Positions 14,201 to 28,109 are shown, counted from the first letter of the stretch. The stretch is DNA of 64,000 nucleotides from Volvariella volvacea V23 (GCA_000349905.1 KB722757.1:388804-452803), one strand, 5' to 3'. Notes: generated by a model from the letters alone, not told the origin. Made by a program: numbers and translations.

Positions 14201-17200
14201 CGAGCGCTAGTGCCTATGTCGTCGTTTCAATACCTTAATTGTTGTTGGACAGAGACTCGGATAAACGTTGAGAAAACAACGGAGAGGTGGGCTGAGGGCG
14301 CCGCCTCCGCAAAGGATTGGGCTCAATGGCCCGATCATAGGAGCTGTTACGGCGACCAATTTAGTCGTTGTATTACCGGGTACAGCCTGGAGCGCTCCTC
14401 TCTCTGCTTTGCACCACACAATGAGAGTAACCACGTATATCTGATTAGCCTCTGATACAAAACAATTTCGAGGTCCTCAAGACATATGAAGAGGAAGAAA
14501 AGAGGCGAGTTTAAAAATAATATATGCAATGACGATCCTGACCGGCAAGCCATTATTAGTGTGGGGTGGAACCAAACTAACTCGGAATAAGCAGCAGCTT
14601 CTTCCGCGTTGGGCTCAAGATACGCGCCGGGCTCCCGCGACGCGCGGAGCATATCGGTGTCGTGTCGAGCCCAAGTATTCAAACCTTCAAGAGGTCTTGA
14701 AGATTCTCGAGTTTCATTACTCATCCACAAGTTCTTGTTCGGTCAGCAGTCAGCAACATCTCCTCGGACAGACATTGGATCGGAGGACGTACAATTAATC
14801 AATTGATTTGATATGTTATATTGTCGAGGAAAACGAACCGACCACTTTGTCGAGGTGGGTCGGAATATTCGGCAGAGAAGAAAGGGGGAGAGTGGGTCGA
14901 TTGCTTCGTATGGTAAGGAGGTCGGCATTTGTCAGACTACATCGGCATGCGCGGCCAGCTTATTTTTTACTTCCATGGGCTGACCGCAAGCTCCTCCCAT
15001 TGGCTCGACCGACGTGTCAATAATGCAATATGCGTTCATAGAAACTTCGGTTTTCGCTGGACCCAACGCGTCGGGAGAGGAGCATACAGTTTTTCTATCC
15101 TGCGAGGGAGGAAGTCGGAAGGGTTTGTCGGATGTGCGCGTTGGGTCGACCCACACCTCTCCGAGTGGTTCGGATGAGGGTAGAGGTGATGCTGCATTTG
15201 TCTTTCGGTGGATGAGACGTCTTCGGCATGTTCAGCATCATAGCAGCAAGTCACGAGTGGGCTTTATCACCTTCCGTTGGGCGCCTATGTAAGCACGTCA
15301 TGGCTATTAGAGGGCTTAGGGACATCAGCTTCCCCGCATTCCACAGGCTTCCTTGAGGTTTCCTTCATCTACTACGCCAGCACACTGGACTCTGTCGGAA
15401 TCTATCCAGAATCTCACGCATCTATTCCTGGGAAGTTCAAGCCGGCGGAAATATTAACTGGGGAGTAAGAAGGATTTGCCTTACTAAGAATAGCTTACTC
15501 GGAATGTACGTGGGCGTATTAGTGCTATAGACCTCCCTGAGACCGCCGAACCCACTGCACGTTGATATCAAGGCGATGGTTGCAAGTAACGATGCTTGAT
15601 GCTGATCACATTAGTGCGAGGGTCATGAATTGTAACCCACCCAAGTTCAGGTTAGAACAGACACCGATGCAATGGAGGCCTTACCAGTAGTCAGGACTTG
15701 AAAATTGATGCTAATCCTGAGAACCCGTCTTCCCCAGAGAACTTAAAAGCCACAGATGCCGTTCGCCACTAGTCTCGAATGGCGTATAGCTGTCCATGTG
15801 ATGGGTGTCAGCCCATCGAACGTCCGTTCCCGACGCCAACAAGCAGCATCGGACGTCCGACAGGTAGCTCTAGACAACCTCAGCTCTTACAAATTTTTTT
15901 CGAGTTGGTACCTGAAATCTGGGGTTGGAGGCATGACGAAAGGGCAAGGGTCGAGGGGCCATGACCTCTTTGGGTAAATCCCACACAGCCTTTGTAGTTT
16001 GGAGGCTAAGGTGAGATGAATGGGGTTAAGGCGTCCAGTTCGACTTATTGGGTGTCGACTCGACACACGCTAAATTTCCTGGTTCTCTGGGAAATGACAC
16101 ATCAAGTGGACTTGACATCAGATGAAGGCAAATGCATGCGAGATGGTGCGGACGAAGTATGGGGCAGGTCTCCCGACATGCGAGCTGAGATAGGAGCAGC
16201 TGCTGGTCAGCTGTTGATAATCTGCTGCGGTGACTCGCGAAGATAAATGAAAGTCCCATCGCTTGCTTGATTCCAGAATCCAGGCTTAGCCGCGTGGGGA
16301 CGCCAATCGGCCTGCGCGTCTTCACAGGATCGCCCTAACCGTCTACATACAAAGTTTCTGTGCACTACCCCAGAATGGAGGTGGACTTGCCTATGCCTTC
16401 TACGGCTTAGCAAGAGTCATTATTGGGTGACCATGCCTCGTCCAGCACGCTCGGACGCGTGATAGGGAAATGAGTCAGGCGTATATCAGTCAGCAAGGAC
16501 ACCAGCCAAATCAATGGATTTTCAGCGCGGCTGCCCAATAGAAATCGAGGAATCGACGGCATCGCTGTGTGAAGTGAGTGCCGATATGACGACGCCCAAA
16601 AAATCCACGGAGATAAAACAGATTGATAATCTGTTTGGCTACACCCAGGTGGGCCAAACACGATCTCAGATGGATTTGAACCCGCTCGCAGGCGAACCGA
16701 ACCACCGAAGCCAACCGACGCGTATTGATCCCGCCCTGAAGTGCTCGATCATTGAATTGCTTACTGTCACGCTCCGATGTTGGTGGATTTGATTAACGAC
16801 TTGACTCGGTCAACATGGGGGTGAGTAAGTCGGGGCTTCACACTTTCCATGCACACATGATCCTGCAGGGTGTGTGGCTGATGGTGGCAGTGTAACCGAT
16901 ATAGCTCGCAACGGTAGGGCAATCCTCAGCGTACGTCTGTGTCTTCCGGCAGGCGAGGATCACAGAAGTGCGCTGCTGAGCCCATGTGCATCGACCGTGC
17001 TCGTTTGGTAATTTTACCAAAGTAGGCTGGTTTTCGCCGACCAGGCTTTGCTTAATCGGGTGGATTTTCGGGCTTGTGCTCTAACTCCCCTTCTCAACAA
17101 GGCACTACCCCGCAGCACGTCCGCAGTGCTTCAGACTTCATAGCCACCCCCGGCGCACCTACGGAATTATATTGGTCCACGGTTGCAAGTATCAGGAAAC

Positions 17201-20200
17201 GCGGGTATGTTAGGATCATCTACCTGTAACACATTTACTTCCTTTCCTTCGCAACCAGATTCAGTACGGCCGCAAGTTGTCAACGCAATTGACGCAATCA
17301 CTATCATACCCTGGTAGGTTTTAAGGTGATAAACTGGCTTGGCCCGATCATAGGCCTATCAAGTTATGTGGGTCGCTCGAATTAGGGTGGTGTACTCGCA
17401 CAATGCTACACGCCTACACCGCGTATTGCACAGCTTGCGCGATAAAGTTTGCAGCGCCAAAAAACCGTCTCTGGCGCATTTATAAGGTAAACCGAGGAGC
17501 TCTAGGCCCCTATGACTCCGATACCAGGAACTCCAAGTAAGTCTTACCGAGTTTTCAATCCATATGCGAAGCTTCCGAACCAAGTTTCCAGAATTTGTGG
17601 ATTTTCATTCTGGTGTCTGCGCCAGAGTGGGTAATTCACTCGTGGAATGGAGGACTCAGCCCGGGCATAACGGACTCCCCCGGACTGCCTGCTATTGGCG
17701 ATCGACAAGAGTAGCAATGCCATTCATGGTGGTTGCTATTCTTACACCTTAGGGAGTGTCGAGCTGGGTTGACCACGGAAGACCGATTTTCAGGGTTTAC
17801 TTGTGCTCCCTTTAAGGTTTCCATCTTCAGGTGCACTACGTCCTACAAAGCATTCAGGAAGCGGCAACAATCAATGTTTCACTATGTCTCTGGACTTGGT
17901 GCATTAATGACAGGTAGTTTGGGTAATCATCCTTTAACTCGAGCTGTGGTTTACTCCATTGACTGCGTACACAGCCCTATATTCGGGTCTCAGCTCGCAA
18001 GCAGTTGAAGAACTAAATTTTTTTCACGACTTCCTACTTATGATATGCTGTGAGCAGAAGCTTTACACGATCGACCACCAACCTGGTGCCCCTCCTACTC
18101 CACACGTTCATCTTCACCGCCATGCCAACCAAATTAATCGCAAACTCCTACCAAATTAAATCAAGAAGTACAGCTAATCAACACGACGAAGAAGCAGGCA
18201 CACCGCATTCATGGGCGTCCTATCCTTTTCGATTTCCTTTTGGCAAACAACCCAGCCGCCACTCGGGAACGATGGTAATCGAAGCCGCATATCATACACT
18301 GTAAGGGGGCGCCCAATGACTCACCTTGACTCGGAATTCCACCATTTCCGAGCTCTCAGTGCTCAGAGCTCAGAGCATCATGTGCACCTTACAATTCTGG
18401 GCACAAGCCATCAAGGTAAAAACCCCCCGGCGGTGCGTGGAAACACTTTGCAGAGGGCCACTCGGGATTACGATCGACATGTGGCGTACAGCCTTTCATC
18501 TATCGATCCTTTTCTTGGGCTTTTTGGGGGGATTTAAACGGGCCCTACGAGCCCAAGCCCCTCCCAGTCCGTCGACCCTCGTGCAACGTGGTGCAGACGG
18601 CTGAGATGGTTGCTGTGTCCAAGGAATCAAGGTTTACATCGATTGTACGATATCGACTCACCGGTACAAAAAGTCCAAGTCGAGTTTTGAAATGGCCAAG
18701 ACCGAGATCAAGGTGCGAAGAGCGCGCGGGCGCGCGGGGTCGGCGCTGCCCCCGTGCCTAAACTTGGGCGCGGGGGTTCGAGCTCAAGCCTCAAGCTCAC
18801 GGGCGAGAGAGTATGCCGCCCACGTGTTGACGGCAAGCCGGTGATTAAATGCGCCACTGAGTGAACCCCAAGGTCTTGTCTTGAGCTTGGGAAAGGTGGG
18901 CATGTACATAACTGGGCTGCACGTTCGAAAGAACCGGTAAGCCAGGTTGAATTAATCAATGTAGGGAATATCCGGATAAGAAGAAGGGTGTCTATAGTTA
19001 TACTGTAATGTGCCGGTGCGCGAGGGAGTAATCTAACGAGGAATGGCCATGAAGGGTCGCTCTGGGATGAATGTGGGTTCGAGTTGATTGGTGGTACAGT
19101 AAGCGATAGCGAGGCACGTTCATTCTTTACCCTCGAAATGATCCTCGATTGCGCTGTGTGCGCTTGGCTATAGGCTCAAGTGGGTTTATTCGGAGGATAA
19201 GGGAGATGGACTACGGTAATATTACTACGGGCGTGCTATATGCTACTTGGGCGGCAGCGCGGCGATTTAATGGAAGCACTTCGGAAATGTGGGCACATTT
19301 CATTCATTATGGGGAGAGTGTATATGCCATATCGCGGTTATCGCAGTCGCGTAGATTCATTGGATTGGATTGTATTGGATTGATGGGCAAAAAAGCCTCT
19401 GCGGGGGGTTCGAACCTTGTAAACGCTGTCAAGCTCAGGTGTCACGAAGAACAGGAGGAACCGAGCTGCATGCAGTTTATTGTGGTTCGACCTGAATGGC
19501 CATGGGGTGTAACATGTGAATATCGAATATGGAGCGAGTAGGGCAGGAAGTAAGGACTGCGAAGTACGCAGTCAGCCACCTCGTTCCTTACGACAGCAGT
19601 ATGCAAAGCCCCGACACGTGGATCGCACAAACGTTTATCTTATCTCCAACGCTTATTCGGGTCATCTGAATCATATGCACAGTCATGAGAAGTTCATACC
19701 TCGAGAAGAAGGGAGAGATAAAAGTAGCATGGAAAACTACCTCGGTTTGGCTTGCTCGTTCTCATTCAAATCAAGTGATCCCGATTCGGGATGAGTATAA
19801 TGATACTAACCAATCCCAAGAGAGAGAGAGCTTTCAAGAAACTTCTATTCCGAAACGGGTCCCGAATAGTCGTAGGAACCTCGCTCCAAATGAGCAGCTG
19901 GGATGAGTATGAGGTCTTTTTTGTCTATGTGGCGGTGGACGTTGAGCGGCGGTTGCGATTTTTTGAGGGTGGGAGACGAGGGGACGCGGTAGACGCGGAC
20001 CGGGGTGTTGGCACCCGACTTCGACTCAGACCAGACGAGGAATGTCGTCGGATAGAACGATCAATGACATGGTCGCTGGCAGGTTTGGTTTGTTAGTTGC
20101 TTCCTTGGAATACTTCGAATCAGAATATGGAATAATGGAGAGAGCGTGCGTTGCGTATGTGCTGGGGGGCGTTCATAGGGCCACCGCATTCGCATTTGTG

Positions 20201-21462
20201 TGTGCCATGAGGAAGAAGAACGCTCGCTTTTTCTGGTCATTTCGTATACGCAGCTGGACGCATGACTTGGTTCTTTGACCATTCTTGGGAGAGATTGTGC
20301 GGATAGTGCTCAGAATTGGGCGATTATCACGAGTTATCAAGCTCTAGATCATGCAACGCGGGCCTTGAGAACAGAGGAACCCGTTATCGATCTCATCGTA
20401 TACGGGATATATCCTATGATATGATCGTGGTGAAAGGTTTAATGTGCGTTAGACGGTCAGGAGTTTTAGACTTGGCGCTTTGGAGATGATCAGAATGGAC
20501 TCGAGTTCGATCCGATTGTTCCTTTGGGCAGGTATGATGAAATCAGATGCGGCAGGTACGATACCACTGGGTTTGAAGTAAACGCAAATGGATGGAAAGG
20601 ATTGATGGTCAAAGAGGTGGCGCGAGCGGTATAGTGCGGGTTTAGTGATGCTGACTGGGTGGCGGGTAAGTCAAATGAACACGGGGAGGCGGAGACATGC
20701 CTTTTGAGTGACCCTGAAAATTAGGCAGCGAGAATGTGATATTCCGAAAAAGGCCTGCAAGAGTTCTTGTTGCGGCGTAGCTCGATGGAGTGGAATGCAA
20801 CGCCATTCATGGCGCAAGACAAAGAAAGGTCGCGGCGAGTCTCGTGTTGGACCAAGAGACATTTGAAGCTCCGCGAACAGTGCTAAGCAGTAAGAGTCGT
20901 AGAGTATGACGATTGTGTCACATGTGGAAGCTTTCATCCGCTCGTATAGTCCGGTGGACCCTTTTTGGGCAAGGTACTTGGGACATGTGAGCATTATTCA
21001 TGGATAAAAGTGGCATCAATTGTGCGAACACATGTTGGGCATTGAGCCACTGACTTCATGCTCGACTGCCCTGCTGACCGGAGATAAGTATGGCGTAATG
21101 GGCGAGAGTACACTTGCCAGGAACAGGTCAAAGGCGTTTGCGCAGATGACGCCTTCACATGCAAGCGCGTCTACGCTGCGCGCAGCGGGAACGGTAAGCG
21201 ACCCGTCCTTACCTTTCGTGCCTCAGGACACACGAGAGACACGACTCAGGCATGTTACCGGCTGCCATTGCGGCGCAGTGGGCTCTGTTGGCCCAGCTGG
21301 AGTCGGGAGGGGTGACATGTGACACGCTGTGACAGGTGACGCGGCCCAAAAGTTAGCAAGTGGCTCCCTTGGACAAGACGCTGTTATACTGCCGAGGACA
21401 GTTCCCACCACCACCTCCCCTCTCGAGCGGCTTCACGTTCCCATTTCGCCACCCAGTCTCTT
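5241..21462. other. Gene desert of about 16 kb
   Basis: I find no convincing gene, RNA gene or recognisable transposase, reverse transcriptase or integrase relic on either strand. Open frames are short (at most about 180 codons) with composition-driven sequences and no family motifs. Visible local structure includes (a) complementary CACCAC and GGTGGT runs near 5757-5830 around a TGATGCACGATGCATGC core, (b) a short palindrome CGAATTTCAAATTCG near 6690, (c) a GC-rich segment near 18718-18785 and (d) a degenerate TTGGA repeat near 19355-19385. The 14-mer GGCCCGATCATAGG occurs near both 14328 and 17341. The last few hundred bases should hold the promoter of the transporter at 21463. Confidence 0.5.
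18718..18785. repeat. GC-rich segment with potential hairpin
   Basis: A run of alternating GC dinucleotides is followed by an imperfect inverted repeat. Arms near CCCCCGTGCC and GGGCGCGGGGG are separated by a short A/T-rich loop. The segment stands out from its flanks in base composition. No coding signal accompanies it. Confidence 0.4.
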
Positions 21463-24400
21463 ATGGCGAACACATTCGCCGCGTTTGCATCCCAATATCT
21501 CAACAGACAGCAGAATCCGGCACCGAGCACAATCCCTGACTCCCAAATCTTCTTCTCGTACACCACAGACAATGGTTCTCGGGCAGGGTTCAACGACACT
21601 GATCTCGACGACTTCGATGATCCACATTTCCGAGAGAGTGCCCATGCAAGCAGGCAGCATCCGCATGCCGTAGACCACGAAGACGACGATCCCTATCTCC
21701 GCTTGGATGAAGATGAGCACGTAGGGAGGTCTGGATATGATTCGAGGAAGAACAACCTACAGTCGGCGCCGCTCATTTCTCCAGAGGATGGGAATTACTC
21801 AGACGTCTCTGAGTCGCATACCGGGGGTTGGCTAGCGCATCAGGCGTCACCAATGTTGTCTCATTCCCGATCATCGTCGCCTGCGAGTTCAGACTCTGAA
21901 CCCCCACCAGATTTGCTCGTACCGGGCATATCGCGCAACCCCCCTCCTCTCCCACCACCACCGACCACAAATCGTGAACCTGTATCATTATCATTAACCG
22001 AATCCCTACTACCGAGAGATGGACAGACGAGACCCCTCGATGTGTTCTCATTACCCGACCCCCGCCACATTCCACGAGGCCGTCGGAAGTACAACGATTA
22101 CATCTGGATTGCTCTATGGTGTGCAGGGGTGTCTCTATGCGTCTTCTTCTCCATCCTTCTCCTGTTCACAACAAGCAAACCCACCAAATATCCTCGTCTA
22201 GCGTTACCCTACACGACATTGCTGCACACCGTTCCATTGCTCACCATCCTCACATTCATCAGTGCGTTGGCCGCATATATTCACATATTTCTACTCCGGA
22301 TATTCGTTCGTCCCGTCATGATCTTTACATCCATTTTCATTCCTGCGACCCTGTTCATTTCCGCTCTCTGGGCATTTATTGGAAGTTTCATGTGGGATGG
22401 TGATCAAGAACCCACTTGGGGCGAAACTGTTGGGTGAGTATAGCTCTGCTATTTCGTTCTTCTCCCTCCTTCGCTTTCCTTATCGTTCATCAATAACGCC
22501 TCGGCGTTGTGGAGGTGCATGTGATTGCCTACGTGATCATCTGGGCCTTTGCTTCTGGTCGGTGAATTTCCACATCAATTGTCCATTACTTGCTAGGCCT
22601 TGTGATGATATCAGTCTGCGTCTCTTTCCTTGCCGGGTCCATTTTCTATGTCAAGGTGCTAATTATGTCGTTAACTCCTTTTGCAGACTTCGCCTGTTCT
22701 CCTTGATCCCTCTCGCTCTATCTCTATGGACCGCAAGACGCCTGGTGCATCTTCCACAGAATATCCATACAACGTCATCAGTCTTGACTCTTACGACACA
22801 CTTGTTGTTGAACAACCCCTATTTGCTCGCATTATCACCTGCAATCCTCCTGTTGATGCTTCTGGCATCAATACCTTTCTTGACCCTTATCTTCAGGCTT
22901 CTCCTAATCGGCTATGCAACACACCCCTTCGAAGGAAGCACAAATTGGGAATGGCACGTCCGTCCATGGGCGAACTGGGCAATTGTTGCAGCAGTAGCAG
23001 TGTGGTTGTGGACATGGGGCGTTGCCAGAGGATTGTTGCGCACAACTTGTGCTGGAGTCATTGGAGCATGGTATTTTGCAGAGTAAGCAGTTTATTCAAG
23101 TCCGTTGCTATGGCCTCTTACCTGATTCAAAAGTCCGGACGGTCCAATCCCTCCTCCAACCTCAACACACACCATTCATGCGGCACTGACAAGATCGACA
23201 GGGCCTTCCCTGGGCAGTATAGCACTTTCTGCTTTGATTTTGACAGCCATTCGACTTCTCGTCCTGTTGTCCCTGTTACTTCAACGACTGCCGCCTTATA
23301 TCCCTGCTCGTGGCTTCTTTGTCGTCTCGGGTATCCGCATGGCAGTAGGATTCCTCGAAAATGTTACAACTGCGCTAAGCGAGTACGCGTTGGTGTACAC
23401 GGGATTGACTGGAGACCCCTTCATGCCGAGTGCGAGGAGATCGAGGGCGTTGACGAGTAAGGTCGAATCAAAGGTGGGAAGGATTTTAAGGAGGAAGCGT
23501 GGTGATCCGGGGTGTATGTATATCTCCTTGCTTTTCTCTTTTTTCGTGGACACGAGGCTGATTTTTACGCGATTTTCCTTGTTTTGCTTGTAGCTCCGTT
23601 GACCTTGTTGACCGTCGCCCCTTTGACGCTGACGTTCCCGTTCGCGTTGATGACGTACTTGTTCGTGGCACATACTTTGAATGCTCCGGATTCAGCATTG
23701 GGTGCTTCAGTGCTTGCGGGAGGTGTGACGGCGTTGGTGGGGTTGTTTTGCGTGGGTCTAGTTCAGGATGCGTAAGTTCACAGTTTGTAGTGTCTCGAGG
23801 CAATGCTGAGTATGGTGTAGTGCCGATACCCTGTATCTCTGCTATTGTATCGATAAGGACATTGGAGCACGTCGAAGGGAAGAAGTTTTCATTACTGTGA
23901 GTGACTTTGTGGTTTTGTCTCGGACTCGTTGACTTACTCTCATCTATAGTTCGAATATGGTTCCCAACCAACAGTACACCCAAGGAGAAGACCAAATCAA
24001 CGCAATGATTTCCTTCCTCCAGACTCTCCACCCGAGAATATTGCCCCACTTCCGCCTCAACCCCGACAGCCAAGCCGGCCAGCACAGCAACCCAGACAGC
24101 CAGCTCCTCAGGCCTCTACTTCACGCCGGCATCCACCTCCAGCACAACCTCCACCCCCTCAAGTAGGTCCATCAACACCTTCATTACAGGCCCAGCGAAC
24201 GCCGTTGCCGCCTAGACAGCCTCAAGTAGAGGACGAAGACTTGGATCCGTTTGAGCAGCAGAGCTATGTGGAGGATTCGCGATTGCAGCATGCTGGTATT
24301 CTGTCGCCACCGCCAGCGACGACGGTTACACCCGCGAATTTTGGCAAGTTGCCTTCGCCGTCGACGGTACCGCCTCTCCAAGGGAGACATTCGAGAGATG

Positions 24401-24786
24401 GCTCTGACCATTCTCAGCCGGGGTCGTCGTTCCACATACCGTCGCAGGTTCAGCCTATACAGCCGCAGCCGCAGCGACAGGCACAGGCACAGAAACCAGT
24501 GGAGGGATATATGATGTCCAGTAGAGAGATGAACATGAAGAGCCACATGTTCGATTCGGGGAGGCAGACGCAGAAGGACTCGGTGATGGACTCTGATTCG
24601 GAGAATGAGAGCATCGATGTGGATGTTGATCTCGAACGTGGCGGGAGGAGTGGAGCGATCAGCATGACGAGGATGGTTGGAAGCGGTGGATCTGGTGTTG
24701 GCGGGATGGGTATGAGCGGTAGTGGCGGTAGGGACGTTAGTGATTCGGATATGTTGCCTGGCTCGGGGTTGTTTGGATCGCGGTGA
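21463..24786 (+). CDS. Choline-transporter-like protein (SLC44/PNS1 family)
   Basis: This is a polytopic membrane protein of the choline-transporter-like (SLC44, PNS1) family; its substrate in fungi is not settled. Six exons are inferred: 21463-22433, 22687-23082, 23134-23513, 23594-23771, 23821-23896 and 23950-24786. The phases are consistent and give about 945 residues. An acidic, Ser/Pro-rich cytosolic N-terminus of about 210 residues precedes the first membrane span (near YIWIALWCAGVSLCVFFSIL). About ten hydrophobic segments follow. Family hallmarks are the stretch ending in RTTCAGVIGAWYF and the ADTLYLCYCIDKD motif near the end of the membrane domain. The C-terminal 280 residues are Pro/Gln-rich, then acidic, then Gly/Ser-rich, which is long for the family. 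The first intron (253 nt) is unusually long for this window and could hide a small extra exon. Confidence 0.88.
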
Positions 24787-26163
24787 TAGGCCTGGGGGAC
24801 ATTGTGGCGATTTTGAAAGACAAGTGGGGGCGGTAAAATTGTCAATGTCTAGGCATGTGCGGGCGATGTTATGGCGGCCAGCGATCGTGAGCTCATCTTT
24901 GTTGAGCTGCGGTTCTTGGGTTGGCACGGGCGTTGGGCATTTTTTAGAGATGGCAACAACATCGACATTATCACCATACATCGTGTATGCATTATCGACC
25001 TTGGCTCTCTTTCTTGGTTGTTTCCTTTGCTCCATTCGCTTGCAGTGACCCTTTCACTTGACCTTGACCTTGACCTTGACTTCAAGTCGACTTGTATGTA
25101 CATATCATAATATTACGGACCGTTCTGCTGCTTCCTCATGTATATCAGTTGACGTCGCCGTCTATTATAACTATAGTTCGTTTTTTTTTGTGAAGAGTTG
25201 ATCCTGATGTTCTTTCCATCGTGCTCGTAACCATCCACCATCATGATCGGGGGTCGGCATACACTCTCCTCCCCTTTGCTTATTGCTTCTCTCTTCGTTT
25301 TTGCTGACTTGCTTGCTTGCTTTGCTATCGTCCGTCTTGTTTATTGATCGATTTATCTCGTTTTCACGTCGGTTTCTAACAGTTTCAAGTTGCCTCTATA
25401 GACGATCCTACCTACCCTTGCCCGTTTAAACGAAGGTGTTAGCTGGTGCAATTGTTGTACGCAATCCGTGTAGCGGTACAAGAAGGTATATCACTTTTCT
25501 TCGCAAGGTGTACGGTACTCTGGTTGACGTGAGCCTCGAGCAAGGCAGCATTTAAATTTGGGACGCAAGACAAATCTCTTGTGCACTCAGCCAGTGGTCA
25601 TTGCAATAAGCGACCCAGCGCTTGGATTAGAACCAATATGAACATGAACACTAAAATGCGCAAAAGAAAAAGCTGATCCAAGAAATGGGGAGTGGGGGAA
25701 GTGAATTGATTAAAACCAAGATTAATTAGTGGTCAAGGCGTAGAGTAAGGGTGGAGTGAACTTGGGATGGGAGAATGAAAAGGGGAAAAAAATGAACTCG
25801 GGTGAAAGACAAGAAGAAAGGTAATAGGTGCTTTGCGTGATCATGATCATAATAACAGTACAGCAGAGAGGTGGGAGGTACGAAAGCTAAAAACCAGATA
25901 TGTCATTGTCCTCGGTGAATCAGAGAGAGAAACGAGGAGAGGAGGGAGGATGCATTTCAGTCGTCTTCGTGGGGTGTTGGGTGTTTCTTCCATGTTGAAT
26001 CGAATCAATCGTTCGTTTGAATGCTGCGTAGTAAGATACAATTGGTTGTGCTGTTGTTGATGTTGTACACGTGTAGTCCATTCATCAGTCGTGTGCTTGT
26101 TTGATTTGATGTTCGTATGCGGGTATCTTTTAAGGGCTTCCAAATGAGTAGATGTGAAGCTTT
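24787..26163. other. Convergent intergenic region
   Basis: This region lies between two convergently transcribed genes, so it should hold both 3' UTRs and terminators. It includes a TTGACC tandem repeat near 25058-25082, a TGTACATA octamer at 25097-25104 in the presumed transporter 3' UTR, and T-rich runs around 25180-25330. I see no gene. Confidence 0.5.
25058..25082. repeat. TTGACC tandem repeat
   Basis: Roughly four copies of the hexamer TTGACC or a close variant lie about 270 bases after the transporter stop codon. It is probably a 3' UTR microsatellite. Confidence 0.8.
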
Positions 26164-28109
26164 TCATGCTTTACGAGATGGCGTCAGAAAGAGCAAAAAG
26201 AAACAGAACCACTGCCAACGTACCGATCTATACACAATCGCATTTTCGTCCATCTGCATAGTCGCTTTATCGATCTCGTCCCCAATCAATTCAATCACAG
26301 TATCCATACAAGGCGCAGGACACGGGGCCGGATCATAAATCGAATTCGAGGTCGCATCATGAGAGGGCAAATTGAAAAACGGTATACCTGTCGCAAATCC
26401 GTGCCCATTGCCAATAGGACTGCGCGGACTGCGCGGACTGCGGCTACCGCTGCTTCTTCGAGCGCGTAATGATTCGAATGCAGCGAACCGTTTGCTGAAG
26501 TTGAGGATATGGTAGCGACGGTCATAGGAAGGAAGAGATTTGACGAGGACTCTGGGACCGCATATGCTTAAAGGGTTTTCGATGAGGGAGTAGGTTTTAG
26601 AAGCCCAATCAGCCCACTCGGAGTATCCGCATGATCGGGGGTGTTGATAGAGTAATGTGCGTCTTGAGACGATTAGATGAGATTGGAAGAAGTTGTCATC
26701 AAGGAAACCCGTGAGCGTTATACAGTATACATTGTCATCGGGGTTACAAAGGAATGGTGGTCGAACGTTGTTAGCACATGTTTCGGTGGCGGGTGGATGT
26801 AATGCGTTGTTGGGATGGATCCTGAGTTGGGTGCTTTGGACTTCGCTGAGGCGCTCAGGCCACTTGAAACTATATATGCTGTTCACCCTAACGTCTATTG
26901 GGAAATTTGAATCAGGATGTTTTGAGAGATCAATGATGGAAAGTTGGGGTGTGAGACTGGGTTCGGCAACGGCAATGAGAACAATGTCCGGAGAAAGAAA
27001 GGTGAAAGACTGGATCGGTCCATTTATTACCTATTCATGAGGTACATTCAGTAAACAGGCAACACATGAGGGAAGACATAGACAAACCTTTTTTGGACCG
27101 CCCCCACACCAGTTGAAAATGTGGATTTGATTTCCTTCTCGAGAATGAAAAAGTAAGCCAACATGATTTCCCATGATGGTTAGACCCGAGACTTTCTCAA
27201 CTGCGAAGGCTGGCTGCGCGTTGATGGGTATGTTACATCGGAGATTTGTTGCAGGATGAGGGTGGCCGGTCGATAATGAACGAAGGTGGAGATGAAAGTC
27301 TCTATGAATTTGGCTGATGTGATGTCAGTCCCTTCGTTTTGTGATATCACGAAAAAGGGGGTTAGGGTTCGATTGTGCCCCAGAAAGTTGGGGGCGGGTG
27401 GAATGATGAACAGGGGCGAAGAATGGAATTGGACGAAGGAGGAAGTAAATGCTGTACTCACGTCGGCGTGAACATCTGGACTCCTACCAGCAAATCCTGT
27501 GTGGGATCGATGGCCAGTAGCGCTATCTCAGAGTTGGTCTCTATGCTCCACGTGTTCCATACATTCTCCTTGACGCCCATGACGGGCGTGGGTAGCTGGA
27601 AGATTTGGAAAGCCTGAAGGCCTATCCGCACAACCATTGTGCCGCCTTTGACTTGATGCTGTCGCAGGGCACCGAACTCTTCGTCCGGGCATGGGGCGCT
27701 AGTACCACGCGGATAGCACCAGGCGTACCGGTAGTTCCTTAGCATTCTTAAACGCGATGCTGTGTCGCGATTCTGACTACTGCCATCGATCACACAGGAT
27801 GCGTGCAGCAAGATCCGGTGCTGTAGAGCCTCAGACGCGCGCACAATGTCATGGAACCTTCGACATATCTGGACGAAACAAGGAACGAGAGTTAATAAAA
27901 CGAGCAGACAGCGCATATATTGAGGTAGAGAGTGCAGGGGCGCGCATATAGCCACCTGGAGACCTCGTGTTAGTGAAGAGACTGACCTCTGCGATGTGTA
28001 AGATATCAATGACGTCCAAGTCCTGCCGTAATATAAGGAGAATCAGTTCCGTGGAAAGGTTGAACAGACTTGGTTTTTCGTTTTCAAGGTCTATGGGGGA
28101 GTTGACCAT
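26164..28109 (-). CDS. F-box protein with beta-propeller-like C-terminal region
   Basis: Predicted substrate-recognition subunit of an SCF ubiquitin ligase. Four exons on the minus strand are inferred: 28109-27987, 27868-27462, 27313-27088 and 27030-26164, with consistent phases and about 540 residues. The F-box occupies roughly residues 13-55 (FNLSTELILLILRQ, then IAE joined by splicing to ICRRFHDIV). Downstream segments resemble the repeats seen in Agaricomycete F-box proteins whose C-terminus folds like a propeller: FHLHLRSLSTGHPHP, then a GLTIMGNHVGLLFHS strand pair, then SFTFLSPDIVLIAVAEP. An Arg/Ser repeat (RSSGSRSPRSPRSP) lies near residue 455. It is unrelated in sequence to the coiled-coil F-box pair at 39 and 58 kb. 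The target is unknown. Confidence 0.82.

Noticed and set aside
19395..19425. GGTTCGAACC, resembling a tRNA T-arm/B box
   Set aside because: No matching acceptor stem, anticodon arm or A box at the right distance on either strand.
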